Under the pieces are notes generated by a model. It did no database searches, was not told where the DNA came from, and saw only the letters and a program-made list of their open reading frames with translations. Positions 1 to 7,537 of a stretch of 27,790 nucleotides of DNA are shown here, piece after piece; the first letter of the stretch is position 1; every line of letters starts with the position of its first letter. Both the position numbers and the translations under genes were made by a program. This stretch comes from Phosphoribacter sp964558825 (GTDB lineage: Bacteria > Actinomycetota > Actinomycetes > Actinomycetales > Dermatophilaceae), in assembly GCA_964558825.1 (NCBI GenBank), contig CAZLGB010000017.1:1-27790 (forward strand). The letters are read 5' to 3'.

Positions 1-1
1 C

Positions 2-1036
2 GCCCTCGTCGCGCAGTGGGCCATCACGGTCGGGCTGGCCGACTCCGTGGCCGCGGTCGTCGTCCTGGCCCCGCTGGCCGTCGGCGATGCCCTCGTCGGG
101 CTGCCCGACGCGATGGGCGCCTGGGCGCGAGCCCGGGCCAGTGAGCGCCGGCTGCGCGAGCTGCTCGACCAACCTCCCGCCGTGGCCCAGCCGGGTCGAG
201 GTAATCCACGACCCTCTGGCGGTAGCGGAATACCTCGACCCGGCCATGGGGGCGGTCGTGGGCAGGCTGGGGTGGACATTGAGCTGGTCGATGTCGCGGC
301 ACGGTGGCGACCGGCGGCAGACCCCGAGGCTGGATCCGGCTCCGAGTACGAGCCAGGACCCGCGGCTGGACCTGCGCCGGTCGCGGCGGAGACGGCATAC
401 GACCTCGCTCCGGTGAGCCTCGACATCGCCGCCGGGGAACACCTCGTCCTCACCGGCGCCAACGGTTGCGGCAAGTCGACCCTGCTCGCCGTGCTGGCCC
501 GCCAGCTGGATCCGGCGGCGGGGAGCTACCGGCTCGGGGGGATCGACGTGACGACGCTGCCGCTGGAGCAGGTGCGGGCCCTGATCGCCGTCGTCGACGA
601 CGAGCCCCACGTCTTCGCCTCGTCGCTGCGCGAGAACCTGCGCCTCGCCCGGCCGGAGGCGCGCGACGACGAGCTGCGAGCGGCGCTGCGAGCGGCCGGC
701 CTGGGCCGGTGGTCCGACGCCCTCCCCGACGGCCTGGACACCATGCTCGGCACCGGCGGGCGCGGCATCAGCGGGGGTGAGCGCACCCGGCTCGCACTCG
801 CTCGCGCGCACCTGTCCGGCCGTCCGGTGGTCCTGCTCGACGAGCCGGTCGCCCACCTCGACCACGCGACGGCGGTGGCCGTGCTCGCCGACCTGCGCGC
901 GGCCTTCGCCGGGCGCACCGTCGTCATGGTCAGTCACCGGCCGGACGGCGTCGAGGGCTTCGACCGGGTCGTCGAGCTGCCGCCACCACCGTGGGCGGGC
1001 CGGCAGCTCGACTCGAGCCTCAGCCCCCAGCCGTGA
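2..1036 (+). CDS. cydC: Thiol reductant ABC exporter CydC-like subunit, C-terminal part (5' end outside the window)
   Basis: The reading frame is open from base 2, so the N-terminus and most of the membrane domain are missing. What remains is the end of the membrane domain, a linker and a complete ATPase domain. Walker A is GANGCGKST (about 455-481), the ABC signature is ISGGE (about 767), Walker B is VVLLDEP (about 826-846), and the switch histidine lies in VSHRP. The segment LVGLPDAMGAWARARASERR before the linker resembles CydC, which with CydD exports cysteine/glutathione to the periplasm for cytochrome bd assembly (family knowledge). The linker is unusually long and Gly/Pro-rich because a 53-bp hairpin repeat (191-243) lies in frame inside it. 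The stop overlaps the convergent amylase gene by 17 bp. Another heterodimeric ABC exporter subunit is possible, since cydD cannot be seen. Confidence 0.75.
   Translation, partial: ALVAQWAITVGLADSVAAVVVLAPLAVGDALVGLPDAMGAWARARASERRLRELLDQPPAVAQPGRGNPRPSGGSGIPRPGHGGGRGQAGVDIELVDVAARWRPAADPEAGSGSEYEPGPAAGPAPVAAETAYDLAPVSLDIAAGEHLVLTGANGCGKSTLLAVLARQLDPAAGSYRLGGIDVTTLPLEQVRALIAVVDDEPHVFASSLRENLRLARPEARDDELRAALRAAGLGRWSDALPDGLDTMLGTGGRGISGGERTRLALARAHLSGRPVVLLDEPVAHLDHATAVAVLADLRAAFAGRTVVMVSHRPDGVEGFDRVVELPPPPWAGRQLDSSLSPQP
191..243. repeat. 53-bp hairpin repeat, copy 1 (inside cydC)
   Basis: Outer arms CCGGGTCGAGGTA (191-203) and TACCTCGACCCGG (231-243) are perfectly complementary over 13 bp. 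The right inner segment GGCGGTAGCGGAA matches copies 2 and 3, but the left inner arm has decayed. This copy is translated as part of the cydC linker. Confidence 0.8.
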
Positions 1037-2912
1037 GGATGACGCAGCCCGCCGGCGGGACCGTCACGAGGACTGCGCGGCCGTTGCGCGATTCGACCGG
1101 AGCCAGCGCGGGAGCCGTCCCGTCGGAGACGAAGAGATAGTCGAATTCCGTTGTCGCCCGATGGATCTGGGCGTCGACGGTGACCCATGCCGTGCGTGGC
1201 GCCACCGTGTCGGTGTTGATGGCGCAGACGACCTCCTCGTCATTGAGCATGCGGCTCCACGCGACGACCGAGGTCATCCGGCCGTCCCCGAGCCGCCGCG
1301 GCAGGCCGAAGCCGACGCCGTCGCCGGAGATCGGCCGCAGGTATTGGCGTCCGAAGCGCAGCACCGGCAGCTGCCGACGCACGGCGAGCAGGCGGGCAAG
1401 GGCGGCATACGTCGGGTGCGACTCGTCGAAGCAATGCCGGTCGCGGCTGCGGAAAGCCCCGAAGGCGCCGCCGAACATCGACTCGCGGATGTAGCGGTCG
1501 TTGCCACCCTGCCCGTCGAAAGCCTGCTCGCTGCCGTAGTAGACGCACGGCAGCCCGAGCGTGAGCACGTTCATCGCGAGCGCCGCGAAGGCCAACTCAC
1601 GCCCCACCGCGGTCGCCGCGAGCCGACTCTTGGCATCGCCCTTGCGGACCTGGTCGTGGTCGTCAATGGACGTGACGACCCGCTCCCCGAACCACGTGTG
1701 GGTGCCCTGCCCGACGAGCGAGGAGTTGCGGAAGAGCTCGAAGTAGTCCGCGGGATCACCCCATCCCGTCGCCGCGCCCTCGAGCTTGCCCTGCAGGTCG
1801 GCCAGCCCCAGCGCTGCGTTGAGCCCGGTGAGCTCCATGATGTCCATCGCGAATCCCCGCGGCCCGGTGATCTCACCGACGAGGTGGACGTTGTGCTTGC
1901 CGATGCGCCGCCCGAACTCGTGCATGGCGCTGGCGAAGAAGCGGGTCGCTCCTGGATCCATGTGCTTGACGGTGTCGACCCGCATGCCGTCGAGGTCGGC
2001 CTTGGCGAGCCAATACTGATATGCCGCAGTGAGAGTGCGCAGCGCATCGCTGGGCTGGTAGGCGTCGAGGTCGCCGTCCCCGTGCCACACGTCCTTGAGT
2101 CCGAAGAAGTCGCCGCGCCGGTATTCGGGATTGTCGTCCCAGCGGGTGATCATCCCCTGGCAGGTGTAGACCCCGTCGGCCTGCAGCTCGCGCGGCCAGA
2201 CGGCGGCGTCGGCGTCGGCCGTGGGGGTCGGGAAGGGCAGCGCCGGGTCCCCGCTGGCGTCGCGCCATCCGGCGACCCGCCGAGGTATGCCGTCCCAGGG
2301 CCGGTCCTCGCCGGGCGCGTAGGCGAAGGTGTCACCGGTGTGGTTGAGGATGACGTCGAGGATCACGCGGATGCCGGCGCCATGGGCGTCGCGGACGAGC
2401 CCGACGAGGTCGTCCTCGGTGCCGAAGCGCGGGTCGACCTGGAGGAAGTCCTGGATGGCATAGCCGTGATAGTCAGCACGCTCGGGCCGCTGGCGCAGCA
2501 CCGGGCTGATCCACAGGGCGGTCACGCCGAGCCGGGACAGATAGCCGAGCTTGGAGCGCACCCCGGCGAGGGTCCCCCCGACCCAGCTCGCTCCAGCCGC
2601 CCGCCAGGCGGCAGCGTCGGCGTCGGTCGTCACCGCGTTGCCGTGCTCCGCTGGGGTGAGCAACGGGGTGCTGCCGGGCAGCTGCCGGCCGTCGAGGTCA
2701 CGGCAGCCGGCCTCCTGGGCATCGGAGAAGCGGTCGACGAGCAGGAAGTAGAGGACCTGCTCGGACCAGGCGGCCGGCGAGGGGGTAACCGGACCGGCCA
2801 CGAGCGCGTCCCAGTCGACGTCGGCGATGGTGGCCGGCCGGGCCAGCGCCCGGGCAGCGACCGCTCGGGTTGGTGGGCGGGAGGGGCTGAGGCGGGTGAC
2901 GGGGCTGGGCAT
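1020..2912 (-). CDS. Alpha-amylase family glycoside hydrolase (GH13), cytoplasmic
   Basis: This 630-residue protein carries the four GH13 core motifs in order: DVILNH (about residues 186-191), GMRVDTVKH (309-317, with the presumed nucleophile Asp313), HLVGE (343-347, acid/base Glu347) and IDDHD (416-420). GH13 enzymes act on alpha-1,4/1,6 glucans; the exact substrate cannot be told from the sequence. The N-terminus is charged and Ala/Pro-rich with no hydrophobic signal, so a cytoplasmic role in glycogen or maltodextrin use is likely (inference). ATG 2912 was chosen because a good Shine-Dalgarno (GGAGG) lies 7-8 bases upstream. The frame stays open to 3158, but that extension would run into bioB. 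The gene diverges from bioB and has a strong hairpin in its leader (2974-3004). Confidence 0.88.
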   Translation of the reverse strand: MPSPVTRLSPSRPPTRAVAARALARPATIADVDWDALVAGPVTPSPAAWSEQVLYFLLVDRFSDAQEAGCRDLDGRQLPGSTPLLTPAEHGNAVTTDADAAAWRAAGASWVGGTLAGVRSKLGYLSRLGVTALWISPVLRQRPERADYHGYAIQDFLQVDPRFGTEDDLVGLVRDAHGAGIRVILDVILNHTGDTFAYAPGEDRPWDGIPRRVAGWRDASGDPALPFPTPTADADAAVWPRELQADGVYTCQGMITRWDDNPEYRRGDFFGLKDVWHGDGDLDAYQPSDALRTLTAAYQYWLAKADLDGMRVDTVKHMDPGATRFFASAMHEFGRRIGKHNVHLVGEITGPRGFAMDIMELTGLNAALGLADLQGKLEGAATGWGDPADYFELFRNSSLVGQGTHTWFGERVVTSIDDHDQVRKGDAKSRLAATAVGRELAFAALAMNVLTLGLPCVYYGSEQAFDGQGGNDRYIRESMFGGAFGAFRSRDRHCFDESHPTYAALARLLAVRRQLPVLRFGRQYLRPISGDGVGFGLPRRLGDGRMTSVVAWSRMLNDEEVVCAINTDTVAPRTAWVTVDAQIHRATTEFDYLFVSDGTAPALAPVESRNGRAVLVTVPPAGCVILTAGG

Positions 2913-2973
2913 GGCGGACCTCCAGGAGATGACCCTTCGCCCCAAGGAGAGCAGAGACCGCCGGGTAATACCA

Positions 2974-3004
2974 CCGGGCGCCAGGCAGTCCACCTGGCGC
3001 CCGG
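2974..3004. promoter_or_regulatory. Perfect 12-bp inverted repeat between the amylase gene and bioB
   Basis: CCGGGCGCCAGG (2974-2985) and CCTGGCGCCCGG (2993-3004) are perfect reverse complements around a 7-base loop. The site is 61 bases upstream of the amylase ATG and 125 bases upstream of bioB. It could be a repressor operator or a leader hairpin; no regulator can be named from the sequence. Confidence 0.5.
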
Positions 3005-3129
3005 GCCACCCGGCGACAGGCGACCCACTCGGCCACGGCTGATCGGCCGACGACGCGGCCGACGGGCGGAGGCGGACGGGACCTATGCCCGGGACGTGCG
3101 GGAGGGCGGCATACGGAAGAATCGGGGTC

Positions 3130-4143
3130 ATGACGGCTGAAGCAGTGGCGACCGACATCCTCCAGGTGGCGCGCGAGCAGGTGCTCGGGCGCGGCGAGCG
3201 GCTCGGCTATGACCAGATCCTGCAGGTGCTGCGCACGAATGACGAGCAGCTGCCCGAGCTGCTGGCGATCGCCCACGAGGTGCGGATGCGCTTCATGGGG
3301 CCTGAGGTCGAGGTCGAGGGCATCATCAGCCTCAAGACCGGAGGCTGCCCGGAGGACTGCCACTTCTGCTCGCAGTCGGGGCAGTTCACCTCGCCGGTGC
3401 GCTCGGTGTGGCTCAACATCCCCGAGCTGGTGCGCGCCGCCAAGCTCACCCGCGACACGGGCGCGAGCGAGTTCTGCATCGTCGCAGCGGTGCGCGGCCC
3501 CGACGCCAAGCTCATGGAACAGATGCGCCAGGCCATTGCCGCGATCCGCGAGAGCGTCGACATCCACGTGGCCGCGTCGATCGGCATCCTCACGCCAGAG
3601 CAGGCGCAGGAGCTGTCCGACATGGGCATCCACCGCTACAACCACAACCTCGAGGCCGGGCGCTCGTTCTTCCCCCACGTCGTCACCACCCACACGTGGG
3701 ACGAGCGCTGGGAGACCTGCCAGATGATCAAGTCGACCGGCATGGAGCTGTGCTGCGGAGGTCTCGTCGGCATGGGCGAGTCGCTCGAGCAGCGCGCCGA
3801 ATTGGCCGACCAGCTTGGCGAATTGGAGCCGCACGAGGTGCCGCTCAACTTCCTCAACCCGCGCCCGGGCACGCCCTTCGGCGACCTGCCGGTCATGGCG
3901 ACCAATGACGCGTTGCGCTGCATCGCCGCCTTCCGCCTCGCCCTCCCGCGCACGATCCTGCGGTATGCCGGTGGCCGCGAGCTCACGCTCGGTGACCTCG
4001 GCACCCGCGATGGCCTGCTCGGCGGCATCAACGCCGTCATCGTCGGCAACTACCTCACGACCCTCGGGCGCGACCCCAAGGACGACCTCGCCCTGCTCGA
4101 CGAGCTGAAGATGCCGATCAAGGCGCTCTCGGACACCTTCTGA
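3130..4143 (+). CDS. bioB: Biotin synthase
   Basis: A 337-residue radical-SAM enzyme that inserts sulfur into dethiobiotin, the last step of biotin synthesis. The radical-SAM cysteines are in GGCPEDCHFCSQ (Cys73, Cys77, Cys80). Other conserved BioB stretches are visible: EGIISLKTGGCPEDC, HRYNHNLEAGRSFF, ETCQMIKSTGMELCCGG, and FLNPRPGTPF, with YAGGRE near the C-terminus. The start is set at ATG 3130 because MTAEAVATDILQVA resembles usual BioB N-termini; an in-frame ATG at 3085 would add 15 residues unlike the family. No strong Shine-Dalgarno is visible. The stop overlaps the bsaP start (TGATG), so the two are translationally coupled. That fits family knowledge that BioB of this group needs BsaP. 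Confidence 0.97.
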   Translation: MTAEAVATDILQVAREQVLGRGERLGYDQILQVLRTNDEQLPELLAIAHEVRMRFMGPEVEVEGIISLKTGGCPEDCHFCSQSGQFTSPVRSVWLNIPELVRAAKLTRDTGASEFCIVAAVRGPDAKLMEQMRQAIAAIRESVDIHVAASIGILTPEQAQELSDMGIHRYNHNLEAGRSFFPHVVTTHTWDERWETCQMIKSTGMELCCGGLVGMGESLEQRAELADQLGELEPHEVPLNFLNPRPGTPFGDLPVMATNDALRCIAAFRLALPRTILRYAGGRELTLGDLGTRDGLLGGINAVIVGNYLTTLGRDPKDDLALLDELKMPIKALSDTF

Positions 4144-4361
4144 TGGCGGTCTCATCGGTGCCCGGCGCGTTCTGTCCGCGGTGCGGCACATCTCTGACCG
4201 AGGGTGACCATGCCGCCTGCCGGCGTGCCCTTGAGCTCGAGCCGCCGCGCTATTGCCCGCAGTGCCGCCGCCGGATGGTCGTCCAGGTGACCCCCGGCGA
4301 CTGGACAGCCCGCTGCGCCGAGCACGGGGAGACGACCCGCTCGACGTGGGCGCCCGCGTGA
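4143..4361 (+). CDS. bsaP: Biotin synthase auxiliary protein BsaP
   Basis: A 72-residue cysteine-rich protein with two CxxC knuckles, CPRC (Cys11, Cys14) and CPQC (Cys38, Cys41), plus Cys26 and Cys58. It sits directly after bioB and overlaps it by one base. Small proteins of this form and position in actinobacteria (mycobacterial Rv1590 type) were recently shown to be required for biotin synthase activity, probably through the iron-sulfur centre (family knowledge). The next gene begins at a GTGA overlap, so bioB-bsaP-bioA reads as one translationally coupled operon. The call rests on size, cysteine pattern and context. Without that context it would be called a hypothetical zinc-ribbon protein. 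Confidence 0.85.
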   Translation: MAVSSVPGAFCPRCGTSLTEGDHAACRRALELEPPRYCPQCRRRMVVQVTPGDWTARCAEHGETTRSTWAPA

Positions 4362-5743
4362 GCGAAGCCGCCGGGGCGCTGCACGAGGTCGCGTCCGCGA
4401 CGTCCGGGCCGGCTGATCTGGCGGGGCTATCAGAGCTGCTCGGCTTCGACCGGGACCACGTGTGGCATCCCTATTCGTCGGCGCTTGCGCCCTCCCAGCC
4501 CTATCTCGTCGAGTCGGCCGCGGGCGTGCGGCTGCGGCTGCGACTGCCCGGCGGCGAGACACGCGAGTGCATCGACGCGATGTCCTCGTGGTGGTGCGCG
4601 ATTCACGGGTATGCCGTGCCCGAGCTCGACGCCGCCGCCCGCGGCCAGCTCGAGCGGATGTCGCACGTGATGTTCGGCGGGCTCACTCACGAGCCGGCAA
4701 TCTCGTTGGCGCGCAAGCTGATCGAGCTCGCGCCCCGCGTGCCCGGCGACCTCGCGCAGCCGACCCTCGAGCATGTCTTCTTCGCCGATTCGGGCTCGGT
4801 GTCGGTCGAGGTCGCGATGAAGATGGCCCTGCAGGTGCACGTCGCCGAGGGCCGGCCGCGCACCCGCTTCTTCACCATCCGGGGCGGCTATCACGGCGAC
4901 ACCTTCTCGCCGATGTCGGTCACCGACCCGGTCGGGGGGATGCACTCGCTCTTCCGCGGCATACTCCCCGAGCAGGTCTTCGCGCCGCACCCGCCCCCGC
5001 CCGGCGCGGACCTCACCGCTTGGGAGCGCGCCACCCGCGAGCTGTATGCCGCCCACGCCGACGACATCGCCGCGGTCATCCTCGAGCCGGTGCTCCAGGG
5101 GGCCGGGGGGATGACCTTCCACGACCCCGCCGTGGTGCGGGTGCTGGCCGGGCTGGCTCGCGAGCATGGGGCACTGGTGATCTTCGACGAGATCGCGACC
5201 GGCTTCGGCCGCACCGGTGGCGGCACGATGTGGGCCGCTGAGCAGTGCGGCGTCGTGCCGGATGTCATGTGTGTCGGAAAGGCGCTGACCGGCGGCTATC
5301 TCACCTTGGCGGCGGTGCTTTGCAGTGCCGACGCGGCCCGCCGGGTCAGCGGCGGCGAGGCGGGGGGGCTCATGCACGGGCCGACCTTCATGGCCAATCC
5401 ACTGGCCTGTGCCATCGCTGGCGCGAGCCTCGATCTGTTGGCACGCAACAATTTCCGCGCACAGGTTGCAGGTCTCGAGCGGGGGCTGGAGGCCGGCCTC
5501 GCACCGGCCCGCGCGCTGGGCTCGGTCGCCGACGTCCGCGTGCGGGGTGGTGTCGGGGTCATCCAGCTGCGCGAGCCCGTGCGCGTGAGCGAGGTCGCGG
5601 CCTACGCCATCGAGCACGGCGTCTGGGTGCGGCCCTTCCGCGATCTCGTCTACACGATGCCCCCCTATGTCACCACACCAGACGATCTCGCCACGGTGAC
5701 GCGCGCGCTCGTCGGCGCGGTCCGCGCCGTCCACGGGGGCTGA
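4358..5743 (+). CDS. bioA: Adenosylmethionine-8-amino-7-oxononanoate aminotransferase
   Basis: A 461-residue class III PLP aminotransferase that converts 8-amino-7-oxononanoate (KAPA) to diaminopelargonate (DAPA) using SAM as amino donor. BioA hallmarks are HVWHPYSS and the WW pair in DAMSSWWCAIHGY near the N-terminus, FADSGSVSVEVAMKMA, and GGYHGDTFSPMSVTDP. The PLP-binding Asp lies in IFDEIATGFGRTG and the Schiff-base Lys308 in CVGKALTGGY. GTG 4358 overlaps the bsaP stop (GTGA); the frame is open further upstream, but only as a shadow of bsaP. Seven of its nine tyrosines use TAT, and a rare ATA isoleucine codon lies inside a GTATGCCG octamer (4957-4964). Confidence 0.96.
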   Translation: MSEAAGALHEVASATSGPADLAGLSELLGFDRDHVWHPYSSALAPSQPYLVESAAGVRLRLRLPGGETRECIDAMSSWWCAIHGYAVPELDAAARGQLERMSHVMFGGLTHEPAISLARKLIELAPRVPGDLAQPTLEHVFFADSGSVSVEVAMKMALQVHVAEGRPRTRFFTIRGGYHGDTFSPMSVTDPVGGMHSLFRGILPEQVFAPHPPPPGADLTAWERATRELYAAHADDIAAVILEPVLQGAGGMTFHDPAVVRVLAGLAREHGALVIFDEIATGFGRTGGGTMWAAEQCGVVPDVMCVGKALTGGYLTLAAVLCSADAARRVSGGEAGGLMHGPTFMANPLACAIAGASLDLLARNNFRAQVAGLERGLEAGLAPARALGSVADVRVRGGVGVIQLREPVRVSEVAAYAIEHGVWVRPFRDLVYTMPPYVTTPDDLATVTRALVGAVRAVHGG

Positions 5744-5777
5744 GCTCGGACGCCTCCCGGGAATATCTCGCCCGCGT

Positions 5778-5804
5778 TATGGTTGACACATCAAATTCAT
5801 GATG
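5778..5804 (+). promoter_or_regulatory. Candidate promoter/operator of the FMN reductase gene
   Basis: This is an unusually AT-rich patch between bioA and the FMN reductase gene. It holds TATGGT (5778-5783), which could be a -10 box, TTGACA (5783-5788), and an inverted repeat CATCA-6-TGATG (5789-5804). If TATGGT is the -10, the inverted repeat covers the transcription start, where a repressor would sit. If TTGACA is the -35, I see no good -10 at the right distance. Confidence 0.35.
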
Positions 5805-5833
5805 TCGAAACATAAGTGAGAGAGCGTTTCCCC

Positions 5834-6382
5834 ATGCACGTCCTGCTCCTCGTCGGCAGCCTGCGCGCCGACTCACTTAACCGCCGCCTCGCCGCCGTCG
5901 CGCTGCGCCACCTGGCAGCTGACACCGATGCGGCGATCTGGGAGGGCTTGGCCGACCTCCCGCACTACGACCAGGACCTCGACACCGACGCGCCACCGGC
6001 CGCTGCCGTCGCCCTGCGCGCCGCCGTCGAGCGCGCCGACGCTCTGGTCGTCGTGACGCCGGAATACAACGGGTCGCTGCCGTCCGCGCTCAAGAACGCC
6101 ATCGACTGGGTGTCGCGGCCGCGCGGCGCCTCGGTCATCGCCGGCAAGCCCGCTGCAGTGCTGGGCGCGAGCATGAGTCCGTATGCCGCCCGCTGGGCGC
6201 GCGAGGACGCCGTGCGGGTGTTGCGGGTGGCTGGCGCCGCGCCATTGGAGGAGACCGTCGGCGTGCCGGGTGGCCCGGCCGCCTTTGCCGGTGACCTGCT
6301 CGTCGAGGGCGAGCTTGACCAGGCGGTCGGTGACCTCATGGGTGCCTTGGTGCAACGCGGCCAGTCCTTGACCGCCGCGTGA
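5834..6382 (+). CDS. NADPH-dependent FMN reductase / quinone reductase family flavoprotein
   Basis: A 182-residue flavodoxin-like protein. The phosphate-binding loop is GSLRADSLNRRLA right at the N-terminus, and the family motif PEYNGSLPSALKNAIDW lies near residues 80-96. Members (ChrR, YieF, azoreductase-like) reduce flavins, quinones, azo dyes or chromate with NAD(P)H; the real substrate cannot be told. ATG 5834 is chosen because the flavin-binding strand begins immediately after it. An in-frame GTG at 5816 would add six residues. The gene lies between the two biotin blocks but has its own AT-rich upstream region, so it is probably transcribed separately. A 53-bp hairpin repeat begins 28 bases after its stop. 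Confidence 0.9.
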   Translation: MHVLLLVGSLRADSLNRRLAAVALRHLAADTDAAIWEGLADLPHYDQDLDTDAPPAAAVALRAAVERADALVVVTPEYNGSLPSALKNAIDWVSRPRGASVIAGKPAAVLGASMSPYAARWAREDAVRVLRVAGAAPLEETVGVPGGPAAFAGDLLVEGELDQAVGDLMGALVQRGQSLTAA

Positions 6383-6410
6383 CCCTGGCTCTCCCTCCTG
6401 CCGCCGCTGC

Positions 6411-6462
6411 CCGTTCGAGGTCTTCGGCTACCACCAGAAGGTAGCGGAATACCTCGAACCGG
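6411..6462. repeat. 53-bp hairpin repeat, copy 2
   Basis: Outer arms GTTCGAGGT (6413-6421) and ACCTCGAAC (6451-6459); inner arms GCTACC (6427-6432) and GGTAGC (6440-6445) around a 7-base loop. Compared with copy 3 it lacks one base in the left arm. It starts 28 bases after the FMN reductase stop and ends 46 bases before the peptidase E-like start. It may act as a terminator, although no T-run follows. Confidence 0.85.
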
Positions 6463-6495
6463 GTATTTCCCAGGCGCGGCTCGCTACGTCCGCTC

Positions 6496-6501
6496 TAGCC
6501 T
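6496..6501 (+). promoter_or_regulatory. -10 box of a leaderless promoter for the peptidase E-like gene
   Basis: TAGCCT fits the actinobacterial TANNNT pattern and ends 7 bases before GTG 6509, so the first transcribed base would be the start codon. No Shine-Dalgarno is present, in agreement. No clear -35. Confidence 0.5.
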
Positions 6502-6508
6502 CGCAGGC

Positions 6509-7090
6509 GTGCGGATCTACCTGAGCTCCTACCGTCTTGGCGCACGCGCCGACACCCTGGCCACCACCGGCGGGCAGGCAGCGATCATCCTCAACGCCCT
6601 GGACGCGTTCCCGGACCGCAGGCTCAACTGGACGCGCGAGACCGCTGATCTGGAGCGTCTCGGCTACTCGAGCGCGGAGCTGGACCTGCGGGATTTCTGG
6701 GGAGATCTCACCGGCCTGGCACGCCGACTCGCCACTGTCGACCTGCTGTGGGTCGTCGGAGGCAACGCCTTTGTCCTCGCCCGCGCCGCCACCGCTGCCG
6801 GGCTGTCCCATGCCCTCCGGGACTCCCCGCACCTGACGTATGCCGGGTACTCAGCGGGTGCCTGCATCACCTCGCCCGATCTGGCCGGCATCGAGGTCAT
6901 GGACCCTGCGGATGAGCTGCCGCCCGGCTACTCGCCCCGGATGCCGGCCACGACCCTGGCCCTGACCAACCTGCGGATCGTCCCCCACGCCGGCACGCCC
7001 GAAGCCGACGCCGCCGAGGCCCTCCTCAATGCGAGGGGGCTGCGACACACGACCCTGGCCGATGGCGAAGACCTCGTCATTGGCACCTGA
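6509..7090 (+). CDS. Peptidase E-like protein (S51 / type 1 glutamine amidotransferase-like)
   Basis: A 193-residue protein of the peptidase E fold. The nucleophile elbow YAGYSAGACI (Ser about residue 115) matches the GxSAGA signature, preceded by LLWVVGGNAFVLA. A histidine in RIVPHAGTP is a candidate for the triad. Peptidase E cleaves Asp-X dipeptides in Salmonella; actinobacterial relatives are mostly uncharacterised. GTG 6509 is supported by the -10 box 7 bases upstream. The gene is bracketed by two copies of the same 53-bp hairpin repeat, 46 bases upstream and 26 bases downstream, and looks like a discrete cassette between the biotin blocks. Confidence 0.85.
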   Translation: MRIYLSSYRLGARADTLATTGGQAAIILNALDAFPDRRLNWTRETADLERLGYSSAELDLRDFWGDLTGLARRLATVDLLWVVGGNAFVLARAATAAGLSHALRDSPHLTYAGYSAGACITSPDLAGIEVMDPADELPPGYSPRMPATTLALTNLRIVPHAGTPEADAAEALLNARGLRHTTLADGEDLVIGT

Positions 7091-7116
7091 GAAGGCCTCG
7101 CCCCTCACGCAACTCG

Positions 7117-7169
7117 CCGGTTCGAGGTAATCAGCTACCGCGAGAAGGTAGCGAAATACCTCGAACCGG
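7117..7169. repeat. 53-bp hairpin repeat, copy 3
   Basis: This is the best-preserved copy. Outer arms CCGGTTCGAGGTA (7117-7129) and TACCTCGAACCGG (7157-7169) pair over 13 bp, and inner arms GCTACC (7134-7139) and GGTAGC (7147-7152) pair over 6 bp. The inner stem closes a 7-base loop, with a 4x4 internal loop between the stems. It begins 26 bases after the peptidase E-like stop and lies between convergent genes, so it may serve as a two-way terminator. Confidence 0.88.
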
Positions 7170-7204
7170 CTGGGGGGCCGAGGGATGCCACGAGACTTCG
7201 GCGG

Positions 7205-7537
7205 TCAGCCCTCGGCGATCTGGCGCAACGCCGCCAGATGCCCGGCGAGGGCCTGCTCCCCTGTGGGCGAGAGCTTGAGCCACGTGCGCGGACGCTTGCC
7301 GACGTAGCCCTTCTTCACCTCGACATAGCCCGCCTGCTCGAGCAGCGTGACCGCCTTGGAGAGCACCGAGTCGCTCACCTGCACGGCATCGCGCACCGCG
7401 GAAAACTCGGCCGAGTCGACCTTGGCCAGCGCGGCGACGATGGAGAAGCGGATCGGCGAGTGGATGACCTCGTCGAGCCGGAAGCGCGCGTGCGGCGCAC
7501 GCTCGCTGGCCGTAGCGGCATCCTCGGCGGCACTCAT
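7205..7537 (-). CDS. Winged-helix transcriptional regulator
   Basis: A 110-residue single-domain regulator. FRLDEVIHSPIRFSIVAAL, followed by VSDSVLSKAVTLLEQAGYVEVKKG, is the helix-turn-helix and wing of the MarR/ArsR-like family whose actinobacterial members begin near LDxxIHxPxR. It has no sensor domain or metal-binding cysteines. It is the last gene of a three-gene reverse operon, and its ATG overlaps the stop of the preceding membrane protein gene (ATGA, 7534-7537). Such regulators commonly travel with small multi-pass membrane proteins and control their own operon (family knowledge). The inverted repeat at 8499-8508 is a candidate target. Confidence 0.85.
   Translation of the reverse strand: MSAAEDAATASERAPHARFRLDEVIHSPIRFSIVAALAKVDSAEFSAVRDAVQVSDSVLSKAVTLLEQAGYVEVKKGYVGKRPRTWLKLSPTGEQALAGHLAALRQIAEG

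Noticed and set aside
777..3140. A 787-codon forward open frame across the amylase region
   Set aside because: It is the antisense shadow of the amylase gene, which carries all GH13 motifs; the frame's translation is low-complexity Arg/Gly/Pro text without domains.
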